DNA of 64,000 nucleotides, from contig BJOX01000078.1 of NCBI GenBank assembly GCA_009731375.1, forward strand, positions 761,794 through 825,793, in the 5' to 3' direction. The translations under genes were made by a program, and so were the position numbers. Shown here piece by piece: positions 1 to 10,955 of the stretch. A model generated the notes under the pieces. The model saw nothing but the letters and a program-made list of their open reading frames with translations. It ran no database searches and was not told the DNA's origin. Position 1 is the first letter of the stretch. Every line of letters begins with the position of its first letter. This DNA comes from Paulinella micropora. Lineage: Eukaryota > Cercozoa > Imbricatea > Euglyphida.

Positions 1-9
1 CTGATTGTC

Positions 10-825
10 ATGGAGGCAGGGGAAGAACAAGAAGAGGGCAACACAGCCCAAAGAGGAGAGGAAACGGAAGGGGAGGATAGTGAAACAGGGGAGCAAAAAG
101 AGAACGACACTGAACAACTCGAAAGAGTCCGTGAAGGGGGGGGGGGGGTTAGAATGTCGAGCAGCTCCCAGACTCGCTACTCGCTCGGAGGCATTCCCCC
201 ATCCAACCCCTCACCATCCACTCTCACTAGTGATCAACGCCTCAACCCTTCGTCAACAACCCCTCCCAACCGACCCCTCCACAGCAGTCTCGTGCGAGAA
301 ACTTCCTCGCAACCCTCTAAAAAAGAGAAACCGACGAAACCGAAACCGACACCGCAATCTCTCCTTCAAACGAAAGAGACAAACAAACACAAGACACCAC
401 AAAAAATCACCCCCACCAAACAGACACCCAATCCCAAACGAAATACAATCCAATGTGTAGGGAAAAACTCAAAGGGGAAGCGGTGTGGTGTGAAATATGG
501 AGAAAGTGGGAGCATAGGTAAGGCAGGCATGAGCAAGAGGTTGCAGTATGCTAGTCTGTGTGGTTATCACTACAAGCAGGACCCACAATTCCCAGATGTT
601 GATCTGGAACAACCCCCATCATGCCGCCCACCCCCCACCAATGAGTACCCAAGTGAAGAGATGATGAAAAGATTGAAGAGAGAGAGGGAGAGCAAGGGGG
701 CGAGAGCACAGCAACTTTCGCAAAAAGAATCTGCAATACCCGGACAAAAGGACAAGGTAATTCCGCTCAAAACCCAAGTCAGTCATCAAACCGGAAAACC
801 CGCGAGAAGAAAAATTCATGGCTGA
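10..825 (+). CDS. Gag-region ORF of the copia element with Cys/His zinc-binding segment
   Basis: This 271-residue ORF is open to the window edge, so the true start may lie further left. The first 150 residues are low-complexity, rich in Glu, then Pro/Thr/Lys. Around residues 150-190 there is a C..G..C...LCGYHY pattern that looks like a short zinc-binding module. Its TGA overlaps the ATG of the next ORF in the string ATGGCTGA. The link to the retroelement rests on position; no family is recognised. Confidence 0.5.
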   Translation: MEAGEEQEEGNTAQRGEETEGEDSETGEQKENDTEQLERVREGGGGVRMSSSSQTRYSLGGIPPSNPSPSTLTSDQRLNPSSTTPPNRPLHSSLVRETSSQPSKKEKPTKPKPTPQSLLQTKETNKHKTPQKITPTKQTPNPKRNTIQCVGKNSKGKRCGVKYGESGSIGKAGMSKRLQYASLCGYHYKQDPQFPDVDLEQPPSCRPPPTNEYPSEEMMKRLKRERESKGARAQQLSQKESAIPGQKDKVIPLKTQVSHQTGKPARRKIHG

Positions 826-2014
826 CTGTGCTGATATGCCAGATTTTCAAGCGCGGGCCGAGGAGGTTAAGGCAGAGATAGAAGCTACGAGAACAGTGTC
901 TGTGCGACAGGGGAAAAGAGCTGAAGACAAGGCATGGCCCCCGTCGCAACCCTCAAAAGGTCCGTCCCCGGTAGATAGATTGGACGAGGATAGACAGGCC
1001 TAGGAGACACAAACAACACCCACTCCACAGCACAACTTGCACAACTCCACGCGTCAACAAAGCACAACTACGGAGGGGAGCAGTAAAAAGAGGGGACACA
1101 GTGGCAAAGTGATTAGCTTTGAGGATATAAAGAAACTAGCTGAGTCATTGTATACGTGCATCATGGATGAGGAGATAGGTGATGTTGTGAAGGTGAAAAG
1201 AGAGAATGGAGTGAGGGTAGCTGAGACAGACAACCTACTGACAGACGTGCTTTGGGCGATAAATGACTTGTTTTTGTCGCATGCTGCGGGTACTACACCC
1301 ATAGCAAGAGAGTCAGTGAGAGAAGCACGTTTGAAAGCAGCATCAGAAGAGTCAGTGAAGAAAGAGAGAGCGATTTGGGATTGTCAGATGAGACACAGTG
1401 AAGGACACCCGAGACCCCAAAAGACAGAATTAAAGCGTTTGTTGTTTGTGATGTCGAATGGATTGAAAGACCTAACTGTGAAAGATGGGTTATGTTACGA
1501 ACCGAACGGCAAGTACAGTGAGTTCTACACAGAAATGCTATCTGTGATGGATTATGGTATTCTTGGCAACAAAAATGCTTTTGCAGAGCAGTTAGTGGAG
1601 TCTATGCCTCACTTAGCCCAGATTCACAACGTGGTAGTGGCAGAGGGATGTTTGAATGCGTATTTACGCAAGTTACACTCAGAAGACGCATACGTATTCT
1701 TTACACCAAAGACAGCAGCTAGAAAGAAGGCAGCATTCGATGCGAAAAGAAGGGAGATAGACGGAGCGTCAGAAGAAGACGATGAAGACCTCGGAAACAC
1801 AGAGGACTCTATGGATTCTGAACAGATGCGAATAGAAAGATCACTTCCAATTTCGTACAGAGATTACACAGAGGCGAGGGAAGAATACGATTGGATGCAC
1901 GAGGAACGATACAACGAAGAGAGAGCTGAGAACGAAGAGAAGGAAAGAAAGGAAAGAGGCGAGCAAGAAAGAGAAAGAGAAAGAAAAGGAGAACATAGAA
2001 GATATCGAGCATAA
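818..2014 (+). pseudogene. Gag-like ORF of the copia element with in-frame TAG
   Basis: One frame runs from the ATG at 818 to 2014, broken only by a TAG at 1001-1003. The product is charged. A predicted helical middle part is followed by a long Glu/Arg-rich C-terminal tail, probably coiled coil or disordered. Its place just before the protease domain makes a gag (capsid/nucleocapsid) role likely, but I do not recognise the family. An alternative start after the stop is near 1037. Confidence 0.5.
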
Positions 2015-2018
2015 CCTG

Positions 2019-2546
2019 ATGGTAGCAGAAGCAAAGGGAAAAAGCAAGAAAGAGAGGATGATAGTGCAAGACAGTGGATCGTCACGAGACATAGCTTGCA
2101 CGGCAGCTATATTGAGCAACCTCTCTGATATTGCCCCAGTCAGTCTGATCACTGGAAACGGAGAAAGCGTAGTGAACCAGAAGGGAGAAGCGAGATTGAC
2201 CCGTGATGGGACAGGAAAACCCGTGATGGTAAAGAAAGAGATGTTGTACGACCCAAGGGTGCCTGTGAACATAGTTTCAACCGGCAGCATGGATCACTTT
2301 TACCACAGATCTGTTATTCACCAGAACGGACAGTTGCTTATTCTAAAGCACCCCATAAGAGTGAAAGAGAGTGACGTTATTGTCAGGGGAAGAATGACAC
2401 CGGGAATGCTATACCGGTGGAACACGGAATATGACGAACCTCTTGATATTAACAAGCGATTTGAGCCCAAGATCAAGGTAAAGAAATCAAAGGCGGGGTA
2501 TATGGGGAGGGAATCCCCAAGGAGAGAGAAAATAAGAAAGAAGTAG
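2019..2546 (+). pseudogene. Copia pol: aspartic protease region
   Basis: Residues 20-25 read DSGSSRDI, matching the DSG[AS]S..M/I active-site signature of Ty1/copia proteases. The remainder (VPVNIVSTGSMD, then LILKHP and MLYRW) matches the usual copia protease-to-GAG_pre-integrase stretch. It would cut the gag-pol polyprotein. It is in a different frame from the following integrase ORF, so the polyprotein is interrupted. Confidence 0.75.
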
Positions 2547-2581
2547 CTAAAGTTTGCAAGAATAGAGAGAGTAAGGGATGT

Positions 2582-3634
2582 GTGTTATATGCTATGTATC
2601 CAGAGAAGAGTGCAAATAAGAAGCCTGTAGACATCTACTTCATGCATCAGTGCAGCGGGCATAAGACTATAAAGAAGACCTATGCATTAGGCAAGGCACT
2701 GGGCCGCAAAGTTGTCAGCAATGAAGATTTAGTTAGATATTGTGAAGCTTGTATGATGGGTAAGGGTAAAGAATTGCCCAGATTTAAGAAGAATAGGATT
2801 AGGAGAGCTAGTTATGCGAGTGAGATTTTGCACGTAGATACAGCCGGACCATGGGCAGTAATGTCCATCAATGGCAAGTACTACAAGTTTTGTGTAACAG
2901 ACGATTATTCAGGTTATATCTTAGACTTTTACTTAATATAAGACAAGAACGAGTTTGTAGAGTGTCTTAAGCAGGCAGTAGCGTGGTTTGAACGACAGAC
3001 CGGTAGGAAGGTCAAACTTGTCACGTGTGACAACGAATTCGTTGCCCCCGTGGAAGTAATCGAATGGTGGAAACCATTGCAATTTATGTGGAAAGTTTCA
3101 GCACCAGGAGACAAAAGACGGAAATCCGATAGCTGAAAAGTTAATGACATAACAGCAGGGCCAGCTAGGGCTATGCGATATGAAGCTAACCTTCCACTTA
3201 AGTTTTGGGCAGAGATGGAACACACCGCTACCACACTACACAACATATTGCCAGCTACAACCGGACCGCGTCAAGGGATTTCACCCTTCAAACAGTGTTT
3301 GGGTTACAAACCGACCATTCGGCAACTGAAACCAATAGGATGTATGGGAGTAATGTATGTCGGAAAGCAAGTTGGCAAAGGAAACTATAAGGGAAAACGT
3401 GTAATGCTCCTGGGATACGATGTTTTCAAAGAGCTTTACAGGGTTTGGGATGGTCGCAAGGTCATATCGAACGTACGCAACGTGCGTTTCAACCCCCATA
3501 TAGTTGGAAAGATGCACACCCACCCAGAGGAGTACAATGGGACGATGAATCTGAGGGGGAGAGTAGCAATGCAGAACAGCTTGAGCGGAGACAGAACCGG
3601 AACAGAAAGTTCAGGGGGAGTCAGAAGAGCATGA
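2582..3634 (+). pseudogene. Copia pol: integrase with HHCC zinc finger and rve core, two in-frame stops
   Basis: The frame shows an HHCC-like segment (CSGH, then CEACMMGK), the first catalytic Asp in LHVDTAGP and the second in TCDNEF. The third acid (NPIAEKL) is only in another frame near 3120. A TAA at 2939-2941 and a TGA at 3134-3136 break the frame. The C-terminal part GKRVMLLGYD...YRVWD is the copia-specific integrase tail. It would insert the cDNA; this copy cannot make a full enzyme. Confidence 0.8.
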
Positions 3635-3867
3635 GGAAAAACAAGGAGTTGAGGACGACACTGGTCCAGATTCCCGAATCCGGTCTTCCCATTCACTCTA
3701 ACGAAAGCCAAGTTGTTGATCAGGACGACGGGGTAACACCCATCGAATCGCTTAGTGCGCAGGACCATTCAGCTAGTCACCCAAGCCGGAGATATAGGGA
3801 AGGAGAAGCGCCAAACAAGGGCCTCACATGGGAGCAAAGAGACAAATCACGACAGCTAACATATTGA
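3445..3867 (+). pseudogene. Copia pol: integrase-RT linker in a shifted frame
   Basis: The continuation of pol after the integrase tail is in this frame from about 3500. It is a hydrophilic Ser/Glu/Arg-rich segment ending in THE-like SHPSRRYREG, typical of the spacer between integrase and reverse transcriptase in copia elements. It has no catalytic function itself. It marks a frameshift around 3500. Confidence 0.55.
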
Positions 3868-4450
3868 GAGGGAAACGAGAAAGAAAGGAACGGACGACAG
3901 CAAAGCCGAACACACAACCAGTCACAACTAAGAAGGTAGTCAAGGAAAACACCTCATTAGAAAATGTCAAGGTAGTTGTACCAGCGGTAGCTTTTGGTGA
4001 ACTATGGGCGAAGGAAGAGTATGGAGACAGTTGGCAAGAAGCTAAACGAACCGGTAGAGTTTTGAAACCATGCGACAAAGGTGACAGGGAAGGTCATGAT
4101 GGCATGATATTAAGGATAGATGGAGCTCTGTATGGTGCCCCACAGGCAGGCAGACGTTGGTATGAAATCTTGGTCCCAAAGTTAGAAGAGCTGGGATTTC
4201 GATTGCTAGACGCAAATTTATGTATGTTCGTTGAGAAAGACAAACCCATAAGAGACGCAATCATGGCATATTTCATGTAGATAATCTAATGTTTTCGGCG
4301 CCTAACGAACGTACGTATGATAAGTTTGCAAGCCAACTAGAAAAATTCTATCCCCTAAAACGATTAGGTGTAGCCAAAGAGTTTAAGGGTATAGAAATAG
4401 AACAGGAAGGAGGTCGCATTTTACTACATCAGACGAGATATCAGAAATAA
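3828..4450 (+). pseudogene. Copia pol: truncated reverse transcriptase
   Basis: Only the back half of the copia RT is present: LRIDGALYGAPQAGRRWYE corresponds to the LxxALYGLKQAPRxW block. The metal-binding block reads FHVDNLMF at 4269-4292 in a shifted frame, in place of the usual YVDD. The first motif (VDVxxAFLNG) is absent, so an internal deletion removed the fingers and first palm motif. The ORF ends at a TAG made by the shift at 4278. Confidence 0.75.
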
Positions 4451-4453
4451 ATC

Positions 4454-5239
4454 TTGAAAGACGTGGGATATGCAGACGCACGCCCGCCAAGCACGCCTAG
4501 CGCAGAACAGGAGCCAGAACCTATGTCGGAATCTAGTGCACTTAGGAAGCATTCCATTCCTAGCTTAGTTGGAAAGTTACTATTTTTGACTAAGATGACT
4601 AGACCAGATGGTGCAGACCAAGCTTTGAATGCAGCTAGCGTTATGCAGACTGTTGACGTCGGAGTGACTTATGCAGTGTTGGGACGAATCTTTCGGTACT
4701 TAGTGAATTCATTTCGCGGTATTGCATTTCACGGGCCGAAATCATCGCAAGAAGCAAGGACATTTCCCGGCATTACTCTATGGCCTGATGCGGTACATAA
4801 AGTGTGCAAAAAGACAGGAAAGTCTCGTACAGGGTATATAGTTCTATGGGGAGGTGACCCAATTGCATGGTTATCGAAACGACAATCACGGATTGTATTA
4901 AGCTCGAATGATGCGGAAATCTTCGCAGCAGTAGAATGTATTCGTGAAGGGTTAGCAGTTAGACATATAGCGGAGGAATTAGAAGTAGCACAGAAAAGCC
5001 CATTAGAATTATTTGAGGACAACGCACAAACTATTTTAGCGGCAGAGAGAGGAATGTCAGGGTCACGCACTAAACATCTACCACTTGAAGTACATTTCAT
5101 GCATCACGCACAACGTGATAAAGAAGTAAGGTTTGTAAAAGTAGCTAAGAAACAGATAGCAGATGTATTAACTAAACATGTACCTAAGGACCAATTTGAG
5201 TACTTGGTTAGTAAATTCATGATCACTCTTAAACCATAA
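4454..5239 (+). pseudogene. Copia pol: RNase H domain
   Basis: The protein matches the Ty1/copia C-terminal region well. It has SLVGKLLFLTKMTRPD near residue 37, KSRTGYIVLWGGDPIAWLSKRQ near 120, LSSNDAEIFAA with the catalytic acids, LFEDNAQTIL, a RTKHLPLEVHFM block, and the terminal QIADVLTKHVP. It degrades RNA in the RNA-DNA hybrid. The domain frame itself is open, but it is detached from the upstream RT frame. Confidence 0.9.
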
Positions 5240-5840
5240 ACCTTCTTAACGGAAAATCCGCAAGTTCCCGCTGAGTTCACTCATGATGTTCTTTTGTGTG
5301 AGTGTGAGTCTTTTCTTTGCAGGCGATGTCTCTATATAGGTGTCCATTCGAGAGGAGACGATTGATTCCGTCGATTTGAATTCGAGCGCAGTTGAAGCGC
5401 GTGACCTCAAGTCACCATTGATCAACGCGGCAAGAGCGGAAAGGAGGAGGAAGACGAGGCAGTCAGCTCAATTCTCGAATCGCGAACGGGCATACTACAG
5501 TTATTACCGTTTATCGTGGGCTGGTCATAGTAATTAGTTGTAATCGTAATTTACACGCGAAGAAGCAGCCTTGCAGGATTGCTATTATTTTGGTGGACGT
5601 AATCATTACTCTAATTTGTAAGTTCGTGTCGCGTCGTTATCGTACGAGCCTTTTACATCAGTTTAATTGATCTACTTGATCAAGATGCTTTTCAGCAAGG
5701 AATTGGTGATTCATATGGATCACTACTATTTACGACTTTCTACGTTTTGCGTCGCGTTACTATAGTACGTATTAGTATTAAGCTCACCAGGTCTAACGGG
5801 ATATTGTGAAGTCACATCACAGGACAATTGACTTTGAATT
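5240..5840 (+). other. Non-coding 3' part of the copia element
   Basis: I see no gene. The stretch separates the RNase H stop from the polypurine tract, as in other copia elements with a long 3' untranslated part. Confidence 0.5.
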
Positions 5841-5849
5841 AAGGGGGAG
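5841..5849 (+). promoter_or_regulatory. Polypurine tract
   Basis: The sequence aagggggag sits directly before a TGTTGG-like LTR start (here cgttgga). A G-rich purine run next to the 3' LTR primes plus-strand synthesis in copia elements. Confidence 0.65.
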
Positions 5850-6400
5850 CGTTGGACAGGTAACTTCGAGTACTGTTTAAGCCGTAATTATGATTGATTT
5901 ATATGTGCGGTAACATTTTACTAAGTCATAATTAGTAGTAACGGTAATGGGTAATCCAAGTCAATTGTGCGCGTTACGCTTTTACCATTGTGCACCGGAC
6001 CATATCATTGAGCGTCAGTTACTGCTAGTCACGCACTTAGACAAGTTAGCTCTTTTGCAGTTCAGTTCTGCGTTTATGTCTTCGGATTAAAGTGGCTGTG
6101 AGCAACCTGGCTTTTAACAAAGTCTCCCGGCAAACCGCAAGTGAAAGGTAGGGTAAGGTCCGTGAGTGACCGGTTTATACCCGTAATCATCGATCTCATC
6201 ATTCAACCTTCAACTCCTTGCCACCGCTTTGAGCCGCAGTATCATCACCGAATGATGATCTTTTTTCAGGCGGAGGCTCAGACTGACTTGCTCTCAAAAG
6301 TATGATTTCTATTCAGTAATAAACTACTACAACTTTTTGAAACGCTTCAAGTAGTACCAACTCGAAACCCGGCTCAGTTCAGCTTCTTGTTAGTTCGCAG
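5850..6400 (+). repeat. Probable 3' LTR (start visible, end uncertain)
   Basis: It starts right after the polypurine tract with cgttggacagg, one base from the common TGTTGGA start of copia LTRs. An AATAAA-like hexamer occurs near 6317 (agtaataaact). The end is set loosely; the 5' LTR is needed to fix it. The DNA from 6400 to 6660 shows nothing I recognise. Confidence 0.4.
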
Positions 6401-6665
6401 AATTTGCATTGTTTTGCAAGAGACACTGTCAGGCAGTCTGTCATGCAAGTCACCCGTCAGTGTAGGGCCAGTGACCGTAGGCTAAATAAACTGGAATCAA
6501 ATTCAAAGTTGACCGATCCAGAGTCTTTTGGCCGGGTCACGTAAACTTCCCTGACCTCGGAAATATTGAGGTCAAGTGACAGCCGTGTGTGTATTCAAGT
6601 GAATGCCGGTTGGTTATTTCCTCGCAGGGGGATAGTCAAGACTTATAACTCAGCCGCCAGCAGTA

Positions 6666-6770
6666 TACTTGAAAACAAACGTTTTACTAAGAATACGTTG
6701 CACCTCAGTGCCAGTATCTACTGCCATGGCGGTGTCACGGCTTGCCGCACTGAGAATCCTGAGGAAATAC
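6666..6770 (+). repeat. Dispersed repeat, copy 1
   Basis: The strings gaaaacaaacgtttta, ccagtat.atctactgcca and gagaatcctgaggaaat recur in the same order and strand at 7023-7110. This looks like a small diverged duplication or a repeat family. Confidence 0.6.
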
Positions 6771-7019
6771 ATGTAAGAACTGGTGAAAATTTTTAGCCAC
6801 CTCACCTTTCGGCCAACCGTAAATACAGTGAAATTTAGGCTAAACTTTTATTTGTGGACAAAAATGTACCGTACCTACCGGCTGCCGCTGGCTGGCCGAA
6901 ATTCTTCACAAACAACTTTAAATAACAAATGTACCGTTACTACGGGATAATTTGTTCTGACCGAAAATTTTCACTATTCCTTACGCATAATACAACAATA
7001 TTTTACTCAGTCAGTCGCA

Positions 7020-7112
7020 TGTTTGAAAACAAACGTTTTAATACGTAGCTCCAGTATTATCTACTGCCAGGGGAGGGCTTGCAGAATCCTGAGGAAATCA
7101 TCTGGTTGTAGG
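7020..7112 (+). repeat. Dispersed repeat, copy 2
   Basis: It matches 6666-6770 in the same order with small indels. It overlaps the 3' end of the F-box gene on the other strand. Confidence 0.6.
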
Positions 7113-8080
7113 TACAAAGGCCCTTCTGTATCTGATTCACACCGAGCTGTAATACAGAAGGAAATATGCGATGAAGGGAAGGAAATACGCGACGAAGGCT
7201 CGTGGAAAGAATGGATTGAGTCGGTGCTTTGCAGAGCGCAACTGGTGATGATGTTTCCATAGCAGCTCAATCTGGGGAAAGGAAGAGGAACTGGGAAGTC
7301 AAAATGGTTGCAAAGTTCGTCTGTTGGATCGGGTTCAGGCATGATATCATGCATTCCATCAGGAATCTGGTTTTCACCCATACCATTGGCCCAACCTCGA
7401 AAGAGCAAAGCCTGCTTCCCGCTATACCTGTCCACAGCTATCACTTCTGTTCTCACCTCTTCTCCCACTACACAAGCGGCTGCATCGCTGGAAGTCATCT
7501 CGAACGTGAGTCGAATAGAAAAGTTGCGCTGGTCTGCTACACAAAAAGAAGACGCCTTGCCCGACCAGCTGAACAGAAGATTTCTCGATTCGTCCAAAGA
7601 ATAGCTAGTCACGAGGAACGTATAAGCATTTATTCCAGGGGGGCTTGGTGGTACGAATGTGGCGTTGCGAGCGGTTTTTCTCGCCTGGGTATGATGGGAA
7701 TAAAGCGCTTTCAAAGATGGTGTTGGTTGCGCAAGAAGGGAGCTGTGGAGAGCAAGAAGCGAAGGACAAGTGAGGGATATCAAAGCCATCCAGACTGGAT
7801 CCCCGCTGCATAAAAGTCGGAAGTGACGATTGGTGCACAACAACGAAGTAAGAGCTGCTGGATGCAGATAAGTAGCAATAAATTCGATTAGTTCCGAGGC
7901 TAGGGACTCAAGGGTCTTTCGCTTGCATTCAATCAAAAAGGGCGAAATATTGTCGTTACGGAAAGACGTCGGAGAAAGAGGAACAGCCTCTGCATGTGGA
8001 TGTGGATTTGGTCGTGCGCGCTTTCTCTTAGGTGAAGAGGGAATAATCCGCCTCCCATGCAGATCGATTTCATGCGCCAT
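7061..8080 (-). CDS. F-box protein
   Basis: The frame reads through from 8284, but the likely start is the ATG at 8078-8080 (MAHEIDLHG), which leaves about 340 residues. An F-box of about 45 residues follows a basic, Pro-rich N-terminus: LESLASELIEFIATYLHP, then LCTNRHFRLLC and DPVWMALI. F-box proteins bind Skp1 and bring substrates to SCF ubiquitin ligases. No LRR, kelch or WD repeats are visible in the C-terminal part. This is the only host-type gene I can support. Its C-terminal codons overlap a repeat, so the 3' end may be altered. Confidence 0.7.
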   Translation of the reverse strand: MAHEIDLHGRRIIPSSPKRKRARPNPHPHAEAVPLSPTSFRNDNISPFLIECKRKTLESLASELIEFIATYLHPAALTSLLCTNRHFRLLCSGDPVWMALISLTCPSLLALHSSLLAQPTPSLKALYSHHTQARKTARNATFVPPSPPGINAYTFLVTSYSLDESRNLLFSWSGKASSFCVADQRNFSIRLTFEMTSSDAAACVVGEEVRTEVIAVDRYSGKQALLFRGWANGMGENQIPDGMHDIMPEPDPTDELCNHFDFPVPLPFPRLSCYGNIITSCALQSTDSIHSFHEPSSRISFPSSHISFCITARCESDTEGPLYLQPDDFLRILQALPWQ

Positions 8081-8409
8081 GGAATTTCGTTTGGGGAGAA
8101 CCGGTAAAACGTTGGGTTTCTTCCTGGACAGGAGGAACCGAGGAAGACAAGACGAAAATAAGTACGCGCATAAAGGCAATGGTCCAGAAGATTTTGTGTT
8201 GTAATTTCCGGGAACAATCTCTCTCCACAAATAACGGATGAAAACAGTTGTCCACTTTTTGTTTTTGGTGTCGACCCACACCATGGCCTCGGATGGTATA
8301 TGGTTGTTCCGGAAGATCGTAACCTAACCCTAACTTCAGTTGAGATCGTAACCTGTGTCTCCTTAGATATAGTGCTCTTACTTGAATCGTGAGTGACATT
8401 CAAATGCAT

Positions 8410-8640
8410 GTTTGTTCAAAGATTTATTGAGGGAAAGTAAGGTCGAATATATTCTAGTCGAATTTCAATAATTTTGATTGGAATAAAAGGTTACAGTAGT
8501 GGTGGAAATCAATGTTTTCTGTGCGGTGTCCAGTTACGCCAATCATACTGTATCACAACAAATCACGCGCACATATCAGACAAAGGAATGAACCTATACG
8601 CGTATGATATTACAAAAGATGTACATAACCAACACACATA
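8410..8640. other. Intergenic, no feature seen
   Basis: Host intergenic DNA with nothing recognisable, leading into an ACAT-rich zone from about 8640. Confidence 0.4.
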
Positions 8641-9290
8641 CATAACATACATTTAAACACACATACACATTGTATACATAACATACATACATTAGCGTAC
8701 AAACACATCATGCATACATAGCATATAAGTACTCATATATTTTCACATCATACATACATACCTACATATGCACATAGATACATGCATACATGCATATACA
8801 TATTTACACATATGTGTGTATGTATGTAATACATGTATATACATATGTATGTATGTATGTATGTATGTCTGTATGTATGTATGTATGTATGTATGTATGT
8901 ATGTATGTATTTACGTATGTATGTACATTATGTATGTATGTATGTATGTATGTATGTATGTATGTATGTATATATACATATGTATGTATGTATGTACATA
9001 TGTATGTACGTACGTACGTACGTACGTACGTATGTATGTATGTATGTATGTACTTACGTACGTACGTACATGTATGTATGTATGTATGTATGTATGTACG
9101 TACGTACACGTACGTATGTATGTTTGTATGTATGTATGTATGGTATGTATGTATGGTATGTATGTATGTACATATGTATGTATGTATGTATGTATACATA
9201 TGTGGTCCGTGAGAGGCGCTAAGCAGAGGCGTACAGCACATATATACATAGATACATACATACATACATACATACATACATGCATATCAT
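8640..9290 (+). repeat. (ATGT/ACGT)n tetranucleotide satellite
   Basis: Nearly pure gtat/gtac tetramers run from about 8815 to 9200, with ACAT-type tracts on both sides. The long frames here translate to Tyr-Val-Cys-Met repeats and are not genes. A short unique piece at about 9203-9240 carries ggcgctaagcagaggcg, which recurs at 9390. Confidence 0.95.
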
Positions 9291-9436
9291 TTATACCTAC
9301 AGGTTGGCATATCTTCCATCAGTGGCACTGAACAAACATATATAAAAGGCAAATACATACATACATACATACAGGTGGGGATATATGGCATGAGTGGCGC
9401 TAAACAAAGGCGTGCAGTCATCTGTCTGGAGACTGG
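9291..9436 (+). repeat. Unique piece with short ATAC tract and recurring gcgctaaac unit
   Basis: The string gtggcgctaaacaaaggcgtgcag near 9388 resembles gaggcgctaagcagaggcgtaca near 9213 and agcgctaaacaaaaggtgcg at 10300 and 10377. This points to one dispersed repeat broken up by microsatellites. Confidence 0.5.
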
Positions 9437-9450
9437 TTTCTCTCTCTCTC

Positions 9451-9499
<49 letters not shown>

Positions 9500-9511
9500 C
9501 TCTCTCTCCTC

Positions 9512-9560
<49 letters not shown>

Positions 9561-9573
9561 CACCCCCCCCCCA
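9437..9573 (+). repeat. (CT)n then poly-C
   Basis: A CT dinucleotide tract passes into more than 50 bases of nearly pure C that abut an assembly gap. Confidence 0.95.
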
Positions 9574-9865
9574 NNNNNNNNNNNNNNNNNNNNNNNNNNN
9601 NNNNNNNNNNNNNNNNNNNNNNNNNNNNNNNNNNNNNNNNNNNNNNNNNNNNNNNNNNNNNNNNNNNNNNNNNNNNNNNNNNNNNNNNNNNNNNNNNNNN
9701 NNNNNNNNNNNNNNNNNNNNNNNNNNNNNNNNNNNNNNNNNNNNNNNNNNNNNNNNNNNNNNNNNNNNNNNNNNNNNNNNNNNNNNNNNNNNNNNNNNNN
9801 NNNNNNNNNNNNNNNNNNNNNNNNNNNNNNNNNNNNNNNNNNNNNNNNNNNNNNNNNNNNNNNNN
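9574..9865. other. Assembly gap (292 N)
   Basis: Unknown bases, flanked by poly-C on both sides. Confidence 1.
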
Positions 9866-10024
9866 CCCCCCCCCCCCCCCCCCCCTCCTCTTCCTCCTCC
9901 TTTTTCGAAGGAACAAGAACGATGTGCCTCCTTTTTCGAGGGAACAAGAACGATGTGCTTCCTTTCTACCTTCTTCCTTTCTTTCTTTCTTCCTTCCTTC
10001 CTTCCTTCCTTAATTCCTGTCTTT

Positions 10025-10056
<32 letters not shown>

Positions 10057-10062
10057 GCGCTT

Positions 10063-10097
<35 letters not shown>

Positions 10098-10277
10098 TTC
10101 CTCTTCTTCTTCCTCCTCCTCCTCTTCTTCTTCTTCTTCTTCTTCTTTTTTTGGGGGTTGTTTTATTCTTCTTCTTCTTCTTTGGGGGGGGGGGTTGTTT
10201 TATTGTTATTTTTCTTTCTTTCTTTGTTTCTTTCCTTCTCTTTTTCTTTCTTTCTTGCTTTCTTTCTTTCTTTCTTT
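9866..10277 (+). repeat. Poly-C and polypyrimidine tract, (CTTT)n and (TTC)n
   Basis: After 20 C residues, the strand is almost pure pyrimidine to about 10280, made of TTCC, CTTT and TTC units. There is also a direct repeat of tttttcgaaggaacaagaacgatgtgc-like sequence at 9901 and 9931. There is no coding content. Confidence 0.95.
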
Positions 10278-10426
10278 CTCTACGTATCTATCTGCCACGA
10301 GCAGCGCTAAACAAAAGGTGCGAAATAGTTTGTTTGGGAAATGTCTCTTTCTTTCTCTACATATCTATCTGCCACGAGCAGCGCTAAACAAAAGGTGCGA
10401 AATAGTTTGTTTGGGAAATGTCTCCT
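10278..10426 (+). repeat. 77-bp tandem duplication
   Basis: The unit starting ctctac[ga]tatctatctgcc is present twice, at 10278-10354 and 10355-10426. The copies are almost identical through gggaaatgtctc. Confidence 0.9.
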
Positions 10427-10439
10427 TGCCCGCTTCTCG

Positions 10440-10660
10440 TCATCTATGTACGAGCAATTCCGAGTTCTTAACTACAATGAGCAATGACTTCAAGTGCTTC
10501 GATCTCAGCCAAGGCTGGTTGCTGTCGCGCATGTGCAGTGGCTCGTTTGAAAGCTCTCGTCAAGAGCTTACTAGTGAGCTAAGATACAGATTCTGGACAC
10601 CAGTATTGACTGAGAACGAAGCCCTTACAGTCATTGCTAATTGCACTTAAGAACTAGGAA
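10440..10660 (+). repeat. Dispersed repeat family member 1
   Basis: The order gacttcaagtgcttcgatctcagcc, catgtgcagtggctcgtttgaaagc, gagctta resembles 15020-15180 and, more weakly, 14700-14800 and 15460-15560. It is probably an old interspersed repeat. Confidence 0.5.
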
Positions 10661-10743
10661 CTTCTCATGTACATACTTCATCTACGTCTTCCATGGTACG
10701 AAACAAACAAGTAAAACAGCTGACGCAGGCAGCGAAGCTTTAT

Positions 10744-10759
10744 CAATATCTATCTATCC

Positions 10760-10808
<49 letters not shown>

Positions 10809-10860
10809 CGGTGGTTTCCGGAAACTTAACCTTTTTTTGAAGCTTTCCGTCTCAATGTAT

Positions 10861-10895
<35 letters not shown>

Positions 10896-10916
10896 TGCAT
10901 TTATTTACTTACTTAC

Positions 10917-10955
<39 letters not shown>

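Larger units (their letters stand above)
1..6400 (+). mobile_element. Decayed Ty1/copia-type LTR retrotransposon, 5' end outside window
   Basis: The order is gag-like ORFs, aspartic protease, integrase, reverse transcriptase, RNase H, polypurine tract and LTR start. Integrase before reverse transcriptase is the Ty1/copia arrangement. The pol part is spread over several frames with stops, and the first half of the reverse transcriptase is missing, so this copy is dead. No 5' LTR is in the window. The 3' limit is uncertain because the LTR end cannot be fixed without the other LTR; 6400 is an estimate. Confidence 0.85.

Noticed and set aside
8321-8334. Telomere-like aacctaaccctaac
   Set aside because: Only two units, inside ordinary sequence upstream of the F-box gene.
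8768-9285. Several long frames on both strands
   Set aside because: They translate ATGT repeats (Tyr-Val-Cys-Met or Tyr-Ile-His-Thr) and are not genes.
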